Assembly (NCBI RefSeq): GCF_000344785.1
Contig: NC_020506.1
Span: 1,674,001 to 1,738,000 of the forward strand
Source: Corynebacterium callunae DSM 20147
Lineage (GTDB): Bacteria; Actinomycetota; Actinomycetes; Mycobacteriales; Mycobacteriaceae
Length of the DNA stretch: 64,000 nucleotides
Reading direction: 5' to 3'
Positions within the stretch are counted from its first letter, which is position 1. Every line of letters starts with the position of its first letter. Position numbers and translations under genes: made by a program. Below the pieces are notes generated by a model that saw nothing but the letters and a program-made list of their open reading frames with translations, did not search any database and was not told where the DNA came from. Shown here piece by piece: positions 8,469 through 17,384 of the stretch.

Positions 8469-9338
8469 CTACTGCTCTTTCATAGGGATACTCTGAGCAT
8501 TCATAGGGATACTCTGAGCACCGTCACGCAAATAACGAGTCAAGCCTTCTTGGTTGACAATGGCCACAAGTTCACCCTTTTGATTAAAAAGTCGACCATG
8601 AGTTAATGCCCTGCCATCAGCAGCTGAAGGTGAACGCTGATCATAAAGCAACCATTCATCTACCCGGAAAGGTCGTAAAAACCACACTGCGTGGTCAAGT
8701 GAGGCCATTTGCACTTCTTCGCCGGGGTGTGGGCCTAAAGATCCATGTAACAATGTCATATCAGACATATAGGTCAGCGTGCACTGATGGAAGGTGGGAT
8801 CATCAGGCAGCTGTGCTTTACAACGAATCCACACCACCTGTTCGGTTGCGGTGAGTTCGTTTGGCTCCAATTCTGCTGGCGGCACCACACGAATATCCCA
8901 TTCGGACCATTCATCAAGCAGACGACGGTTACTGAGCGGCAGCCTTGCAACGGTGCCTTTAATCTCATCCGGGCCTGGAACCTTACGCATTTGATCCATA
9001 TGCTCAATGCCTTTGTCACCGCGGTGAAAACTGGCTTGCATGCTGAAAATAACTTCGCCATCTTGAATACCGCGAACCGTGCGGGTGCAAAAACTCCGAC
9101 CATCACGCAGACGATCAACCATATAGATGGCTGGCTTAGTGGGATCTCCAGGGCCGACAAAATAACCGTGGAGGGAGTGCGCAGTGTATTCATCATCCAC
9201 AGTGTGGATTGCTGCTACCAAGGCTTGGGCAGCAACCTGCCCACCAAAGGTGCGGGCAAGGACGGACTCTACAACTGGACCGCGGTAGATATCGCGGTCT
9301 ATTTCTTCCAAATTCAAAATGTATTCAATGGACTTCAC
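8469..9338 (-). CDS. tesB: Acyl-CoA thioesterase II
   Basis: Double hot-dog thioesterase that hydrolyses acyl-CoA to free acid and CoA in the cytoplasm. I start at GTG 9338 (MKSIEYILNLEEIDRDIYRG), since the longer frame to 9485 crosses the start of the divergent gene and has no conserved residues. Motifs: TFGGQVAAQALVAA, HSLHGYFVGPGDP, the SFCTRTVRGIQDGEVIF segment, and DHAVWFLRPFRVDEWLLYDQ (second-domain catalytic region), then GRLFNQKGELVA. Length 289 is typical. The last codons contain a tandem 21-bp duplication (AQSIPMN/AQSIPMK), which lengthens the C-terminus by seven residues. Confidence 0.93.
   Translation of the reverse strand: MKSIEYILNLEEIDRDIYRGPVVESVLARTFGGQVAAQALVAAIHTVDDEYTAHSLHGYFVGPGDPTKPAIYMVDRLRDGRSFCTRTVRGIQDGEVIFSMQASFHRGDKGIEHMDQMRKVPGPDEIKGTVARLPLSNRRLLDEWSEWDIRVVPPAELEPNELTATEQVVWIRCKAQLPDDPTFHQCTLTYMSDMTLLHGSLGPHPGEEVQMASLDHAVWFLRPFRVDEWLLYDQRSPSAADGRALTHGRLFNQKGELVAIVNQEGLTRYLRDGAQSIPMNAQSIPMKEQ
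8481..8520. repeat. 21-bp tandem duplication at the 3' end of tesB
   Basis: Two adjoining copies of catagggatactctgagca (first copy 8481-8501, second starting 8502, 19 bases identical). The repeat keeps the reading frame and duplicates AQSIPM in the protein. Confidence 0.9.
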
Positions 9339-9464
9339 TAAGTTTTCGCTTTCTTTTGCATATCCACCATCACAAACTGTTATGGTGAGGTTACTCACAA
9401 AGCCTAGTATGCAGTGGCCACCCGGTGGCGTGTTACTCACCTTTTTGCGATAGCCTAGGTGTTC

Positions 9465-9941
9465 ATGACACCTAAAGGTCTTCACCGTGGCGCCGCTCTC
9501 CTAGAGATGGTCACCTGGACATTGTTGATTATTGGCATGATTTTGAAATACAGCGGAGTAACCGAAGCGGTGGTTCCAATCGCTGGTGGCATCCATGGAT
9601 TTGGATTCCTCTGCTTTGCTGCAATCACCATCACCGTGTGGGTAAATAATAAGTGGACATTCACCCAGGGACTTATGGGACTTGTTGTTTCCCTCATTCC
9701 ATGGGCTGCCTTCCCCTTCACTTTGTGGGCAGATAAGAAGGGTATCTTGGAAGGTGGCTGGAGGTTTAGTACTCCGGAGGAAACCCCAGGAAATATTTTT
9801 GACAAGATTTTGGCTCAGTTGGTGCGCCACCCTGTGCGCTCCATTTTGATCATTGTGGTTCTCATCGTCATCATTTATATCGCACTGTTGACCATGGGCC
9901 AGCCCTATGATCCAGATGCCATTGCAAATAACGTTAAATAA
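9465..9941 (+). CDS. DUF3817 integral membrane protein
   Basis: Small membrane protein of unknown function, common in actinobacteria. The 158-residue product MTPKGLHRGAALLEMVTWTL has three or four hydrophobic helices: about 10-30, 38-58, 68-88 and 125-145. The N-terminal MTPK...R.A.LE..TW pattern is the DUF3817 signature. I prefer ATG at 9465 to the GTG at 9459: TAGCCT at 9451-9456 sits eight bases upstream, so the mRNA is probably leaderless. It is divergent from tesB and ends in a bidirectional terminator. A role in the envelope is only a guess. Confidence 0.85.
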   Translation: MTPKGLHRGAALLEMVTWTLLIIGMILKYSGVTEAVVPIAGGIHGFGFLCFAAITITVWVNNKWTFTQGLMGLVVSLIPWAAFPFTLWADKKGILEGGWRFSTPEETPGNIFDKILAQLVRHPVRSILIIVVLIVIIYIALLTMGQPYDPDAIANNVK

Positions 9942-9943
9942 GC

Positions 9944-9981
9944 AAAAACCTCTCAGCCATCAAATGGCTGAGAGGTTTTTT
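9944..9981. terminator. Bidirectional terminator
   Basis: AAAAACCTCTCAGCCAT, loop CAA, then ATGGCTGAGAGGTTTTTT: a 14-bp GC-rich stem with T-runs on both strands. It ends the DUF3817 gene and the convergent pimA operon. Confidence 0.93.
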
Positions 9982-10444
9982 AATCCACCATGTCGGTATC
10001 AAGCAATTCAAAATACTCTGGCAAAGGCGCTGTTCCGCCGAGTCTGAATATCCGCACGGCATAACGAGTGCGCAGGTCACGGGTGTCAGAAACGGCATCA
10101 TTATAAAAACGATGAGCTAACTCCACCCGGGTTGCAGCATCAATGAGAGGTTCTGGGACCGGCTGTTGCTGGCGCAAAATCACTCCGGATACTTCCCTTT
10201 CTACCCTTGCGCGATCCTCAAAGCGCGAATACACCAGCGGAATTGCTTCAGCGCGCCGGGCCAGTTCTAAAGTGCCTGGCAACAATGCTCCAGCCAGTGC
10301 AGCGCGTCGATCAAGTGCAGCTTGGAGAGCTTGGCGTGCAGAGTCGGTGCGAATATGCAGCCTATTTAGCCGCTGAGCCGTAAAATATGCCCATAACACC
10401 AGCGCAGTGAGCACCATGGCAAGGAGTACATAAACTACCATCAT
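9980..10444 (-). CDS. Small membrane-anchored protein, LemA-like, last gene of the pimA operon
   Basis: Function unknown. The 154-residue product has one N-terminal transmembrane helix (VVYVLLAMVLTALVLWAYF, residues 3-21) and then a helical, Arg/Ala-rich soluble part (RLNRLHIRTDSARQALQAAL, then DRRAALAG). The pattern of an anchor followed by long amphipathic helices resembles LemA-family proteins, but similarity is loose. Its start overlaps the pimA stop by four bases, indicating translational coupling and a likely link with phosphatidylinositol-mannoside synthesis. Its stop codon lies in the terminator shared with the convergent DUF3817 gene. Confidence 0.75.
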   Translation of the reverse strand: MMVVYVLLAMVLTALVLWAYFTAQRLNRLHIRTDSARQALQAALDRRAALAGALLPGTLELARRAEAIPLVYSRFEDRARVEREVSGVILRQQQPVPEPLIDAATRVELAHRFYNDAVSDTRDLRTRYAVRIFRLGGTAPLPEYFELLDTDMVD

Positions 10445-11547
10445 GACAGCGTTACCTTGGAATTTGAGATTGTTTCATAAACGGTCATCACCTGGGCTGC
10501 CACGGTATCCCAATCAAAAATGCTAGCTCTGTGCGCGCCGGCAGCAATCAGCTCGGAACGCAACTGCGCGTCGTCGCAAAGCAGCTGTATTTTGCTGGCA
10601 AGCTCGGGGGCAGATCCGGTTTTAAAAAGCAGACCGGCGGGATGCTCGGATTCAGCGTCCACAACCAGCGAAAACGCCTCAAGGTCACTGGCAATCACCG
10701 CGCATCCGGCTGCCATGGCTTCAACGAGCACAATGCCGAAGCTCTCGCCGCCGGTATTGGGGGCCACATAAATATCGGCGCGCCCCAGAATCTCGGCCTT
10801 TTCAGCATCGCTAACACGCCCGACATAGTGCACTCCCGCCTGCTCACGCGGGGTTCCGCCACCAATAACCGTGCAGCGCAGCGGACGTTCCACCAGCTCC
10901 AGGGCCGCTAATAAAATATCCAGCCCTTTGCGCGCTTCATCGATTCGACCTAAGAAAACAAGCTCCAAGGGATCTTGAGCGCTTTTCGACGTTCCAACGC
11001 CGGCGCTAGTCCAGGCCTGCGCGAAGGCGCGGGTATGTACCCCATTGGGGATCAAAACCGGATCGCCACCTACTTGCTCCACCTGCCAACGGCGTGCCAT
11101 TTCAGAGACGGCAATACCAGCGCGTACCTTCTCCAGCAACGGATTGAGGATCGGCAAGAAGGTTTTCAATATTTTTGAGCCACTACTGGAGGCATGATAA
11201 GTAGCAACAATGGGACCTTCGGCAAAGTAGAGCGCTGCCATGGAAAAGCTCGGCGAATTGGGCTCATGAATATGCAGCACATCAAAATCACCATCGCGGA
11301 TAAACGCACGCACAATTTTCACCATGCGGGGGCCAAAACTTAGGCGTGCCACCGAACCGTTATAAGGAATCGGCACACTGGCACCACCCTTGACGACAAA
11401 GTCTGGCACTGCTGTCTCTGGACTACATGGACCAAGCACACTCACACTATGGCCTTGATCAATAAATACCTGCGCCAGATCAAGGATGTGTGCTTGAACT
11501 CCCCCAGGTTCATCAAAAGAGTAGGGGCATACCATTCCAATACGCAC
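10441..11547 (-). CDS. pimA: Phosphatidylinositol alpha-mannosyltransferase PimA
   Basis: GT4-family GT-B enzyme that transfers mannose from GDP-mannose to the inositol 2-OH of phosphatidylinositol on the inner membrane face, the first step of PIM, lipomannan and lipoarabinomannan synthesis. The 368-residue product begins MRIGMVCPYSFDEPGGVQ (GGVQ acceptor loop), has HIHEPNSPSFS, VFLGRIDEARKGLDIL in the nucleotide-sugar domain, and the EX7E motif in GGESFGIVLVEAMAAG. Context is decisive: pgsA and patA lie immediately upstream in the same operon, three bases apart from patA. Confidence 0.95.
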   Translation of the reverse strand: MRIGMVCPYSFDEPGGVQAHILDLAQVFIDQGHSVSVLGPCSPETAVPDFVVKGGASVPIPYNGSVARLSFGPRMVKIVRAFIRDGDFDVLHIHEPNSPSFSMAALYFAEGPIVATYHASSSGSKILKTFLPILNPLLEKVRAGIAVSEMARRWQVEQVGGDPVLIPNGVHTRAFAQAWTSAGVGTSKSAQDPLELVFLGRIDEARKGLDILLAALELVERPLRCTVIGGGTPREQAGVHYVGRVSDAEKAEILGRADIYVAPNTGGESFGIVLVEAMAAGCAVIASDLEAFSLVVDAESEHPAGLLFKTGSAPELASKIQLLCDDAQLRSELIAAGAHRASIFDWDTVAAQVMTVYETISNSKVTLS

Positions 11548-11550
11548 CTA

Positions 11551-12474
11551 TTAAATCTCCTTTTTTGGCTGGGTTTTGTGGCGGCGTTGCGGGTCCAAAT
11601 CGTCAAACCACAAGGGCTGAAGCATATGCCAGTCCGCGGGATGCTGGCGAATATTTCCCTCAAAAAGACTAGCGATGCGCTGCACCGTGGAGCTGAGATT
11701 ATCTACCTCTACAGGCGAGGAAACGCTTAATCCCCAACCATCTTTCTCGAACCACGAGTGCACCACATGCAGGGCTGCTCCGGTTTCAATTGCTAATTGT
11801 GCAGGTCCGGCGGGCATGGAGGTTTGCTCACCAAAAAAGGTGGTTTCTACTCCTGATTGGCGGAGATCGCGTTCACCCATAAGGCACACGATGCCTCCGT
11901 CGACAAGCGTGCTTTTAAGCTTTTTAAAAGGCGGGGTCTCCCCGCCGCTGAGCGGAATTACCTCGAAGCCTAGGGATTCGCGGAATTCCACAAAGGCCTC
12001 AAAGAGGCTTTCGGGTTTGAGCCTTTCGGCGACGGTGGTAAAACTGCCGTGATAATTGACCAAAAAGGTGCCAGCCATATCCCAGTTTCCGGAGTGTGGC
12101 AGCGTTAAAATAACGCCTTTAGCGGCAGCGATGGAGGCATCAAGGTGTTCAAGTCCGCGGACTCCAGCATGTAATTGCTGCTGCAGGTCTGGGTCGCCGG
12201 CAATTGCGGGCAGCCGAAAAGCTTCCATCCAATAACGGGCATAACTGCGCATGGAATCGCGCACTAGCTCGCGGGTGACGTTTTCCGGGCCAACTACCCT
12301 ACTGAGATTGGCTCTTAACTGATCCATCCCGGCCCCTTTATGAGAGGCCAGGTCAGCACCATAATTAAAAAGCGATTTCGCTACCCGCGGGGGAAGTAGC
12401 CGCACAAAACGCCAACCGGCCTTATAACCTAGCGCCGCTAGGGTTTCGCCAAGGTTAGTTTGGTTGGTGTTCAT
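11551..12474 (-). CDS. patA: Phosphatidylinositol mannoside acyltransferase PatA
   Basis: HtrB/LpxL-type lysophospholipid acyltransferase. In mycobacteria PatA acylates the 6-position of the first mannose of PIM1/PIM2. The 307-residue product has the HX4D catalytic motif in LPHSGNWDMAG, the FEAFVEFRESLGFEVIPL block and the CLMGERDLRQSGVETTFFG segment that positions the acyl donor. No signal peptide; a peripheral inner-membrane location is expected. It lies between pgsA and pimA, so I read it as the PIM acyltransferase rather than a lipid A enzyme (no lipid A in this group). Confidence 0.92.
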   Translation of the reverse strand: MNTNQTNLGETLAALGYKAGWRFVRLLPPRVAKSLFNYGADLASHKGAGMDQLRANLSRVVGPENVTRELVRDSMRSYARYWMEAFRLPAIAGDPDLQQQLHAGVRGLEHLDASIAAAKGVILTLPHSGNWDMAGTFLVNYHGSFTTVAERLKPESLFEAFVEFRESLGFEVIPLSGGETPPFKKLKSTLVDGGIVCLMGERDLRQSGVETTFFGEQTSMPAGPAQLAIETGAALHVVHSWFEKDGWGLSVSSPVEVDNLSSTVQRIASLFEGNIRQHPADWHMLQPLWFDDLDPQRRHKTQPKKEI

Positions 12475-12504
12475 ACGCTGGCACCTCCGCTTTTGTCCTT
12501 GTTG

Positions 12505-13173
12505 TTAATGCGTACCGCTCAGGTCCGAATAATCAGCCTTAGCACCTGCTGGAGCCTTGGTGTGCTCGCTGGCCAGTGGAGACTTTCCAGCCATCACTAG
12601 CCTTTGGATCACGGTAAACACACTGCCTACTGCCAAAACCCACAAAGCCACATCGATGGCATAAGGAACGCCCAAGCCGGTAAGCCCCAAGCCAACCAAG
12701 CTGATGATCAAACGTTCAGGGCGTTCCACCAGGCCACCATCCATGGTAAATCCAGAGGCTTCACCCCTAGCTTTGACATAGGAAATCACTTGGGAAGCAA
12801 CTAGACATACCAATGATGCTGCTACCAGTGCTTTTGGTGCGCCATAGGAGTAGAACAACCACCAGGTGATGGCACCAAAAAGAGCACCATCGGTGAGGCG
12901 ATCGCAAGTAGCATCCAAGGTGGCACCAAATTTAGTGCCACCACCTTGCATTCTGGCCACAGTGCCATCAATCATGTCGAAGGCTGCAAAAAGCCCCGTC
13001 AAGATCGCAGCCCAGACCAAGTGACCGGTAGGAATAAGCACAATTGCCACAGCAGCTGTAAGGATCGCACTAACCACCGTTAGTTGATTGGGAGTTACTC
13101 CCAATTTGATCATGAATTTAGCTACTGGTTCCACAATCACTTGCGCCGGCTTGCGGCCATGTACTCCCAGCAT
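12505..13173 (-). CDS. pgsA: CDP-alcohol phosphatidyltransferase, phosphatidylinositol phosphate synthase
   Basis: Membrane enzyme that in actinobacteria joins CDP-diacylglycerol with inositol-1-phosphate to give phosphatidylinositol phosphate, the precursor of PI. The 222-residue product has about six membrane helices and the CDP-alcohol signature D-x2-DGx2-AR-x8-G-x3-D-x3-D, seen as DMIDGTVARMQGGGTKFGA and LDATCDR. Its ATG overlaps the stop of the HIT gene (TAATG). Placement before patA and pimA supports the inositol specificity over glycerol phosphate. Confidence 0.93.
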   Translation of the reverse strand: MLGVHGRKPAQVIVEPVAKFMIKLGVTPNQLTVVSAILTAAVAIVLIPTGHLVWAAILTGLFAAFDMIDGTVARMQGGGTKFGATLDATCDRLTDGALFGAITWWLFYSYGAPKALVAASLVCLVASQVISYVKARGEASGFTMDGGLVERPERLIISLVGLGLTGLGVPYAIDVALWVLAVGSVFTVIQRLVMAGKSPLASEHTKAPAGAKADYSDLSGTH

Positions 13174-13874
13174 TAGTTCTCCTTAGGTGAAGCTGTCTGG
13201 ATGGGAGACGTCAAGGTGGGATCACTAACTCCTGGCGCATCCTCAAGTTCGCCCCAAGCACTGGCAAGCAGCGCACGTGTTTGACGCAAGGTTTGAGGCA
13301 AAACCTTGGTGCCATCAATAACGGTCATAAAATTGGAATCGCCCGACCAGCGGGGAACCACATGCACATGCAAATGATCCCCCACTGATCCACCCGCTGC
13401 TTTGCCAAGATTGAGACCAACATTGACGGCATCTGGTGTGGATACCTTTTTGACAACCTTGATGGCAGTTTGGACAAAGAGCATCAGCTCCGCTGATTCC
13501 TCAGGGGTAAGATCCTCCAAGTTTCTTTCCTTGCGGAAAGGCACCACCATCATATGTCCGGCGTTATAGGGATACAGGTTCAATACACAAAATACTGTTG
13601 TACCCCTAGCAACAATGAGGCCATCCTCATCGCTCATTTTAGGAACCTCGAGGAAAGGATCCCTTATAACTGCCTTTACATCCCCCGCAGCACCACCAGC
13701 AGCATCGCCGCTGGCGGGGCGGGTTTTGATGTAGTTCATCCGGTAGGGTGCCCAAATGCGTTCGAGACGATCTGGAGTACCCACGCCGGAATCAACATAA
13801 ACCTGATGCTCTATGGCAGTTTCTGAGCTGGAATTACCTGCGGGCTGCAATGGTTTCCTCGCTTGGTTGCTCAT
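13173..13874 (-). CDS. HIT family protein (AP4A hydrolase/phosphorylase-like)
   Basis: Histidine-triad nucleotide-binding protein. The catalytic HxHxH motif is clear in [12 protein letters not shown], preceded by [13 protein letters not shown]; the N-terminal half has [10 protein letters not shown] and [18 protein letters not shown], as in mycobacterial Rv2613c-type Ap4A phosphorylases. I choose ATG at 13874 ([10 protein letters not shown], 233 residues), which overlaps the thrS end by 41 bases; an upstream TTG at 13889 is also possible. It is consistently placed between thrS and pgsA in this group. Ap4A is a by-product of aminoacyl-tRNA synthetases, which may explain its place beside thrS (inference). 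Confidence 0.92.
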   Translation of the reverse strand: MSNQARKPLQPAGNSSSETAIEHQVYVDSGVGTPDRLERIWAPYRMNYIKTRPASGDAAGGAAGDVKAVIRDPFLEVPKMSDEDGLIVARGTTVFCVLNLYPYNAGHMMVVPFRKERNLEDLTPEESAELMLFVQTAIKVVKKVSTPDAVNVGLNLGKAAGGSVGDHLHVHVVPRWSGDSNFMTVIDGTKVLPQTLRQTRALLASAWGELEDAPGVSDPTLTSPIQTASPKEN

Positions 13875-15894
13875 TAATGCGATCGCCAATCCAGCTGGAG
13901 ATCAGCGCAATAGCCTCATCGACTGGCACACCATTAACCTGAGTGCCGTCCAAGAAGCGGAAGCTTACCGCGTCTGCTTCTACGTCACGAGCACCGGCTA
14001 GCAGCATAAAAGGAACCTTGCCGGTGGTGTGGTTACGGATCTTCTTTTGCATGCGGTCATCAGAGGTATCAACATCGGCGCGAATACCCTTTTCACGCAG
14101 CTTTGCAGAGATTGCCTCCAGGTGTGGAATGCAATCATCAGCCACTGGGATGCCCATGACCTGGTGTGGAGCAAGCCATGCTGGGAAAGCGCCAGCGTAG
14201 TGCTCAAGCAGCACACCGAAGAAACGCTCGATGGAGCCGAAGAGCGCGCGGTGAATCATAATTGGCTGCTTCTTGGATCCATCAGAGGAGGTGTATTCCA
14301 AGTTGAAGCGCTCTGGCATGTTGAAGTCCAACTGCACGGTGGACATCTGCCAGGTACGACCAATTGCATCACGAGCCTGAACGGAGATCTTAGGACCGTA
14401 GAATGCAGCACCCTCTGGATCTGGAACGAGCTCCAGGCCGGAGTTGGTTGCCACACGGCTCAGGATTTCGGTGGAACGCTCCCAGATTTCATCAGATCCC
14501 ACAGACTTCTTAGGATCGCGGGTGGAGAGCTCCAGGTAGAAATCATCGAGGCCATAGTCACGCAGCAGGGACAAGATAAAGTCCAAAACGGAGGTGAGCT
14601 CAGCTTCGAGCTGATCCTCGGTGCAGTAGATGTGAGCATCATCCTGGGTGAAGCCACGCGCACGAGTCAGACCATGGATAACGCCGGACTTCTCATAGCG
14701 GTAGACGGTACCAAACTCAAAAAGACGCAGGGGCAGCTCACGGTAGGAACGTCCACGAGAATCAAAGATGAGGTTGTGCATTGGGCAGTTCATGGGCTTG
14801 AGGTAGTACTCCTGCCCCGGCTTGGTCTCATTGCCCTCTTCGTCATATTCCGCGTCCACCTGCATTGGAGGGAACATGCCATCCTTGTAGAAGCCCAGGT
14901 GGCCGGAACGCTCGTAGAGATCCTGCTTGGTGATATGTGGGGTGTTCACAAAGGAGTAACCCGCAGCGATGTGGCGGCGACGGGAGTGATCTTCCATCTC
15001 ATTGCGCACGATGCCACCATTGGGGTGGAATACTGGCAAGCCAGAGCCAAGATCATCAGGGAATGAGAAGAGGTCAAGCTCAGTGCCTAGACGGCGGTGA
15101 TCGCGCTTTTCAGCCTCAGCAAGCATGGTCTGGTAGGCATCGAGGGATTCCTTGTCCTCCCACGCAGTGCCATAAATACGCTGTAGACCAGCATTGTTTT
15201 GATCGCCGCGCCAGTAGGCAGCAGAAGACCTGGTCAATGCGAATGCTGGAATATAACGAGTGGTTGGGATATGAGGTCCGCGACAGAGATCTGACCACTC
15301 AACTTCATTGGTGCGAGGGTTGACATTGTCATAGGCGGTCAGTTCTCCGCTGCCAACCTCAGTTGCTTCATCGGAGTTGGGGTCAACATTGCCCTTATCC
15401 TGAATCAGCTCAAGTTTATAAGGCTCATTGGCAAGTTCTGCAGCTGCAGCCTCAGCGGACTCATAAACGCGGCGCTCAAACTTCTGGCCGGTCTTGATGA
15501 TCTTCTTCATCCGCTTCTCAATGGTCTTGAGATCTTCTGGGGTGAAGGGTTCTGCGACATCAAAGTCGTAGTAGAAGCCGTTTTCAATGGCAGGACCAAT
15601 GCCCAACTTGGTGCCTGGGAATTCTGCCTGCACGGCCTGTGCCATCACGTGAGCGCACGAGTGGCGGATTACAGCGCGACCGTCTGGGGTATTGGCTGGC
15701 ACTGCAGTGAACTTTGCAGTGGTAGCTGGGACGTGGGACAGATCCTTCAGGTTGCCTTCGGCATCCTTGGCACAAACGATGGCCTCTGGGCCCTTGTTTG
15801 GAAGCTCAAGCTCTCGCATGGCAGTACCAATAGCGGTACCTGCTGGAACCTCAAATTCAACGAGGTTTACTGCTGCGATATTAGGGGTGTTCAC
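13834..15894 (-). CDS. thrS: Threonyl-tRNA synthetase
   Basis: Class II synthetase charging tRNA-Thr. Start GTG at 15894 ([14 protein letters not shown]): AAGGAGCG lies nine to sixteen bases upstream, and the 686-residue length is standard; the longer frame to 15936 runs into the leader. Domains in order: TGS (about 1-65), editing domain with the HxxxH zinc-like motif in [12 protein letters not shown] and LCRGPHIP, catalytic core ([48 protein letters not shown]), then the anticodon-binding domain ([13 protein letters not shown]). First gene of the thrS-HIT-pgsA-patA-pimA operon, preceded by an unusually structured leader of about 190 bases. Confidence 0.97.
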   Translation of the reverse strand: MNTPNIAAVNLVEFEVPAGTAIGTAMRELELPNKGPEAIVCAKDAEGNLKDLSHVPATTAKFTAVPANTPDGRAVIRHSCAHVMAQAVQAEFPGTKLGIGPAIENGFYYDFDVAEPFTPEDLKTIEKRMKKIIKTGQKFERRVYESAEAAAAELANEPYKLELIQDKGNVDPNSDEATEVGSGELTAYDNVNPRTNEVEWSDLCRGPHIPTTRYIPAFALTRSSAAYWRGDQNNAGLQRIYGTAWEDKESLDAYQTMLAEAEKRDHRRLGTELDLFSFPDDLGSGLPVFHPNGGIVRNEMEDHSRRRHIAAGYSFVNTPHITKQDLYERSGHLGFYKDGMFPPMQVDAEYDEEGNETKPGQEYYLKPMNCPMHNLIFDSRGRSYRELPLRLFEFGTVYRYEKSGVIHGLTRARGFTQDDAHIYCTEDQLEAELTSVLDFILSLLRDYGLDDFYLELSTRDPKKSVGSDEIWERSTEILSRVATNSGLELVPDPEGAAFYGPKISVQARDAIGRTWQMSTVQLDFNMPERFNLEYTSSDGSKKQPIMIHRALFGSIERFFGVLLEHYAGAFPAWLAPHQVMGIPVADDCIPHLEAISAKLREKGIRADVDTSDDRMQKKIRNHTTGKVPFMLLAGARDVEADAVSFRFLDGTQVNGVPVDEAIALISSWIGDRINEQPSEETIAARR

Positions 15895-16085
15895 GAAATG
15901 TGCGCTCCTTCGTGCGCTCACGTGGACCAACGGCATACCTGGCCGCCGTCCACTAGTTCAAGGTGCGCAGTTGACCCAGCTCTCCCCTGCCTTTCACATT
16001 AAAAAGGCAGCGAAAATCGCCGTGGCATGTTCGGATACCTGGGGCATTATCTCTTATTTACTATGTGGCGCCGTACCGATGGCGC
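15895..16085 (-). promoter_or_regulatory. Structured thrS leader RNA
   Basis: If transcription starts near 16085 the thrS leader is about 190 bases. On the minus strand it holds GTGGAC...GTCCAC with an internal ACGGC/GCCGT pairing (around 15926-15957), a stem CTGCCTTT...AAAGGCAG further upstream (around 15989-16010), and a direct repeat GAGCGCAC-GAAG-GAGCGCAC whose second copy overlaps the ribosome site AAGGAGCG. No T-box core sequence is visible. It may be an attenuator or an autoregulatory site. Confidence 0.4.
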
Positions 16086-16090
16086 GTTAA

Positions 16091-16118
16091 TAGTTAAGGA
16101 ATAAAGCCCGATGGTCAA
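16091..16118 (-). promoter_or_regulatory. Probable thrS promoter
   Basis: TTGACC (16118-16113) and TAACTA (16096-16091) on the minus strand, separated by 16 bases, between the efeB-like gene and thrS. Confidence 0.5.
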
Positions 16119-16146
16119 CTGTCTTGTCATATCCTACCGTGTATAC

Positions 16147-17370
16147 CTAGCTGGCAAGGAGTCTGGCTCCCCAGAATTCATCAGCCTCTGAATCTGCAGG
16201 GTTGGTTCCAGGTGGGATAAAGAAAACTGCAGAACCGATATGAGTAATCCACTGGTTAAGGCGATCTTGTTCATCCAAACGGGCTTGAATTGGGGTGAAT
16301 TGCAGGTCAGGGTTCTTTTGGAAACAAATAAACACCAAACCAGCATTTGAGAGCTGTTCCGAAGTTGGATCAGGAGGCAGATCATAGTTAAAGACACGCC
16401 TTAAGATCCGCTGTTCAGGATGCCCCTCCGCAGGTTGCGATCGCGCCATGTGGCTTGCGGGATCAATAACGGGCAGTCCAACTGAATCGGTGGCGGCAAA
16501 ATCGGCGGTATCAAATTCCGAAACACCAGTTAGCGGAGCACCCGTATCCAAAGTACGACCCACCGACACCTCCCGTGATCCACGATCCAGCTCTTCCCAC
16601 GTGTCAAGGTTCATGGCAATGCGACGCACCACCATACAGCTACCATTGTGCATCCAGGCCGGACCCGCATCAATCCAGGCTACATCCTGGAATTCTTGGT
16701 CGGTACGCGGGTTTATGGTGCCATCTTTTTGGCCAAAGAGATTTCGCGGCGTCTCATCCTTATCCAGGACACCCTGGGCATTAACAAACCCCTGTTGAAT
16801 CCACCGTGTAGCCACATAATCCACACCTGCGCGAATCATATGGCGCATGGCATGACTCAGAGTCACTGCATCATCACCGCAAATCTGCAAAACCAGATCC
16901 GCCTCGCCCCACTGCTCCTGCAGTTGATCCCGCTGAAAAGCCGGAATGGGGTGCAACCACTCAGGCCTTTGTGATGCAAGCCCGGCGACGTCGAAAAGCC
17001 GAGCACCAAAACCACAGGTTATGGTCAAGTTGGCCGGCGAGGTTGCCAGTTCAGGTTCCAGGCTGCCCAGGGGCGTTTGCCCGGCGCAGAGCGCGCGGGC
17101 GTCCTCGGTCCACAGCCGCATCAGGCGACGAATGCCAGCCCGATCAGCTCCCGCACGCAGGCTAAAAGCAACCAAATTAAGATGCGCCTGGTGTGGGGTG
17201 TCAATACCTGCTTGGTGGCGGCCATCAAAGGGTACAACCTGGCCTTTTAAGCTTGTCGACGCGCCCTCGGTGGTTGCCGCTTGTGGTTTTTCAGGCGAGC
17301 TACAGGCCGCAACGGCCGAGGCGCCAGCAAATACGCTGGCGCCAGTCAGGAAACCCCTGCGGGTAACCAT
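16147..17370 (-). CDS. efeB: Tat-exported DyP-type haem peroxidase / deferrochelatase (EfeB-like)
   Basis: Dye-decolourising peroxidase of the EfeB subgroup. The 407-residue product begins MVTRRGFLTGASVF, a twin-arginine signal (R4 R5) ending in a lipobox-like AACSS, so it is exported folded with haem. The DyP GxxDG motif is present as FGQKDGTINPRT, and the proximal haem region as MHNGSCMVVRRIAMNLDTW with WEELDRGSRE after it. It is the third gene of a CopC-PCuAC-DyP cassette, spaced 14 bases from the PCuAC gene. The usual efeU and efeO partners are not in the window, so an iron-extraction role is uncertain; peroxide or copper stress defence is an alternative. Confidence 0.92.
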   Translation of the reverse strand: MVTRRGFLTGASVFAGASAVAACSSPEKPQAATTEGASTSLKGQVVPFDGRHQAGIDTPHQAHLNLVAFSLRAGADRAGIRRLMRLWTEDARALCAGQTPLGSLEPELATSPANLTITCGFGARLFDVAGLASQRPEWLHPIPAFQRDQLQEQWGEADLVLQICGDDAVTLSHAMRHMIRAGVDYVATRWIQQGFVNAQGVLDKDETPRNLFGQKDGTINPRTDQEFQDVAWIDAGPAWMHNGSCMVVRRIAMNLDTWEELDRGSREVSVGRTLDTGAPLTGVSEFDTADFAATDSVGLPVIDPASHMARSQPAEGHPEQRILRRVFNYDLPPDPTSEQLSNAGLVFICFQKNPDLQFTPIQARLDEQDRLNQWITHIGSAVFFIPPGTNPADSEADEFWGARLLAS

Positions 17371-17384
17371 AAAATACTCCTATT

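Noticed and set aside
14029..15066. 345-codon plus-strand ORF opposite thrS
   Set aside because: Antisense to ThrRS catalytic core; no family match and no start signal.
15895..16146. T-box riboswitch in the thrS leader
   Set aside because: Lacks the AGGGTGGNACCGCG-like T-box core; the stems seen are different.
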